From Bdellovibrio sp. (GTDB taxonomy: Bacteria > Bdellovibrionota > Bacteriovoracia > Bacteriovoracales > Bacteriovoracaceae): a DNA stretch of 34,581 nucleotides. Made by a program: the position numbers and the translations under genes. Numbering within the stretch: position 1 is the stretch's first letter; each line of letters starts with the position of its first letter. This document shows positions 33,331-34,581 of the stretch, in pieces. The stretch is from positions 1 through 34,581 of the forward strand of contig DZBG01000018.1 in NCBI GenBank assembly GCA_022729855.1, in the 5' to 3' direction. Under the pieces are notes generated by a model. That model saw only the letters and a program-made list of their open reading frames with translations, had not been told where the DNA came from and did no database searches.

Positions 33331-34500
33331 TTAAAGAGTATCAACAAATTGAGCTCCAGTATTTGCGGAGTCTAAGTGCGATTTTAAGCTTGTTGTTTTA
33401 GTTCCGCCGCCATTCCATGAAGTGAAAAAGCGTCCATAGTAATCTGACTCCTCATTCTCACAAGCAGCACCCCCACCATGAAGTTGTCCAATCACTCGGT
33501 GATTTTGATCAAAAAGGGGAGATCCAGATGATCCTGGCTCAGTTGTTCCATTATCCCAATCTACAATTCTCACGTGCGTTCCATCACCAGGAGTTGCACC
33601 TGTTCCAAGATATGTATTAATTTCTGTGGGATCATTTTCAAACGAAATAGATTTTTCATCAACATTTGGATGGTGGATTCCAACTGCACTTGAGGCGATT
33701 TCCCCTGAGCGATCCCAACCAGCAAAATTCACATGCCATTCAGGATTAGGAGCTGAATTAAGTTTAAGGAGGGTCATGTCCGATTTTGCGTAGGAAGCAA
33801 GATGAACAGCTCCTGTTTGGAATTGATTTAATTTTCCGTCACGAGCACCACCACACTTAGAAGTTTGATAGTTCCAATAGGCCACGAGAGTGGGAGCGTT
33901 ACTTTGAGTCAGACGACAGTGATTTGCAGTCATAAAAAATGGTGTCCCATCATTAGATGTATTATTCACCATAAACCCTGTACAAAATCTATCTCCGCCA
34001 GTTGAGATGACTGCCACTGAGTTCACTTCTTTTTCCCAACCTTAAGATTCTGAACAAGAGACATCAATATTACATGAACCAGATTTATTTGTTCTTTGAG
34101 CAAAAGTTCTAAAGCCTTGTCCGATATGAGTTAATTCAAAACTAAGCTCAGACAGTTTATCTGAGGGAACAGTGAGTTCAATTTCAACTTCATCAGACAT
34201 AATGACTGGAGACCATAACTCTTGGGCAGTATTATTATCCGCTGAGGTAAATGGACGGATATATTCTTTTAGGTTCGCTGCTTGAATTGTTAAAGTCGCC
34301 CCTTCTGGAAGATAAAATTTTGAGAAACCAAAATTAAGAGAAACCGCATTTGGTGCAGTCACTTTGTGACGCCAAGTGACAGTTGAACCATTTTCTTCCC
34401 ATTGAATGGGTGAAATTTTTACCTGATGAGCAACAGCGAAACGTGGAGCTTCACCTTTTTTCTCTATTTGAACTTCCTGATCGTTGTCCTGTCCGAGCAC
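33331..34500 (-). pseudogene. lysyl-endopeptidase-like trypsin-fold protease, broken by an in-frame stop and lacking its 5' end
   Basis: Reads as one frame of 390 codons interrupted by a single TAA at 34042-34044. Upstream part: APRFAVAHQVKISPIQWEENGS...VSLNFGFSKFYLPEGATL and SGSCNIDVSCSES. After the stop: GWEKEVNSVAVISTGGDRFCTGFMVNNT, FFMTANHC (catalytic His), KSDMTLLKL (Asp) and TEPGSSGSPLFD (Ser). This is the domain order of lysyl endopeptidases: an N-terminal propeptide-like beta domain and an S1 protease. A one-base change of CAA, GAA or AAA would restore it. No signal peptide is found: the frame is closed by TAG immediately before the GTG at 34500, inside the 48-bp repeat. Either a decayed gene or a gene with sequence errors; a GTG at 34024-34026 could start the protease part alone, without export signal. 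Confidence 0.75.
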
Positions 34501-34531
34501 CTATGACACAAAATCGGTCTTAATTTAAGTC
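34484..34531 (-). repeat. 48-bp terminal inverted repeat, right copy
   Basis: Exact reverse complement of 6-53. The first six codons of the open protease frame lie within it. Inward of it the protease sequence continues; outward another 50 bases follow (34532-34581) that are not repeated at the left end within the 5 bases visible there. I see no gene or motif in those last 50 bases. Confidence 0.9.
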
Positions 34532-34581
34532 CCGAAAAATTTTTCCTAGTGCAACTCCACATTTAAGTTGCTGATTTCAGA

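Overview
The window looks like chromosome from a low-GC, gene-dense Gram-negative bacterium, most likely a member of the Bdellovibrionota (Bacteriovorax/Peredibacter-like). The evidence is indirect: a fused CcoN-CcoO oxidase subunit with a one-haem CcoP, two TonB receptors, a lipoprotein, secreted lysyl-endopeptidase-like and sphingolipid-active enzymes, and tight ATGA-overlapping operons. Taxonomy is inference; there is no rRNA, tRNA, CRISPR array, transposase or integrase in view.

Left part (1-13958, mostly minus strand): a 5'-truncated fatty-acid/sterol hydroxylase (plus strand) converges on a long metal-acquisition operon. In transcription order this is an EamA transporter, a ShiF-like MFS transporter, iucA, iucB, iucC, iucD, a TonB-dependent siderophore receptor in the iutA position, a PepSY membrane protein, and a second TonB receptor. 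The second receptor carries the CxxxM...HxM copper site of OprC. The order shiF-iucABCD-receptor is that of enterobacterial aerobactin plasmids, so citrate-hydroxamate siderophore synthesis, export and uptake are encoded together. A consensus -35 overlapped by an 18-bp palindrome lies just upstream of the ShiF-like gene.

Middle part (14108-24872): LdcA-type murein peptidase, a small exported ankyrin protein and an HKD-phospholipase lipoprotein on the plus strand. They converge on a four-gene minus-strand operon: neutral ceramidase, secreted sphingomyelinase-like EEP phosphodiesterase, D-threonine-aldolase-like PLP enzyme, and an alditol/aldonolactone-oxidase-like flavoenzyme. I propose that this operon is a phosphate-independent sphingolipid catabolic pathway; it is the most interesting system here. 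Two small exported proteins, an agmatinase-family ureohydrolase and a proline-rich alpha/beta hydrolase follow. Three of the plus-strand genes for exported proteins share an inverted repeat of about 40 bp whose 3' arm contains or abuts the ribosome binding site.

Right part (24869-33314): an FNR-like regulator faces a cbb3 oxidase locus, ccoI-ccoS-ccoNO-ccoQ-ccoP-ccoG and a COG2836 membrane protein. All are overlapping or nearly so, and they are preceded by a perfect Crp/Fnr-type palindrome. An inverted repeat acting as terminator ends the locus. Beyond it, on the minus strand, lies a lysyl-endopeptidase-like gene broken by an in-frame stop.

Both ends of the window carry the same 48 bp in inverted orientation (6-53 and 34484-34531). 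At each end it abuts the truncated 5' end of a gene. This is either a real repeat or a sign that the contig ends are chimeric, so the two outermost genes should be read with caution.
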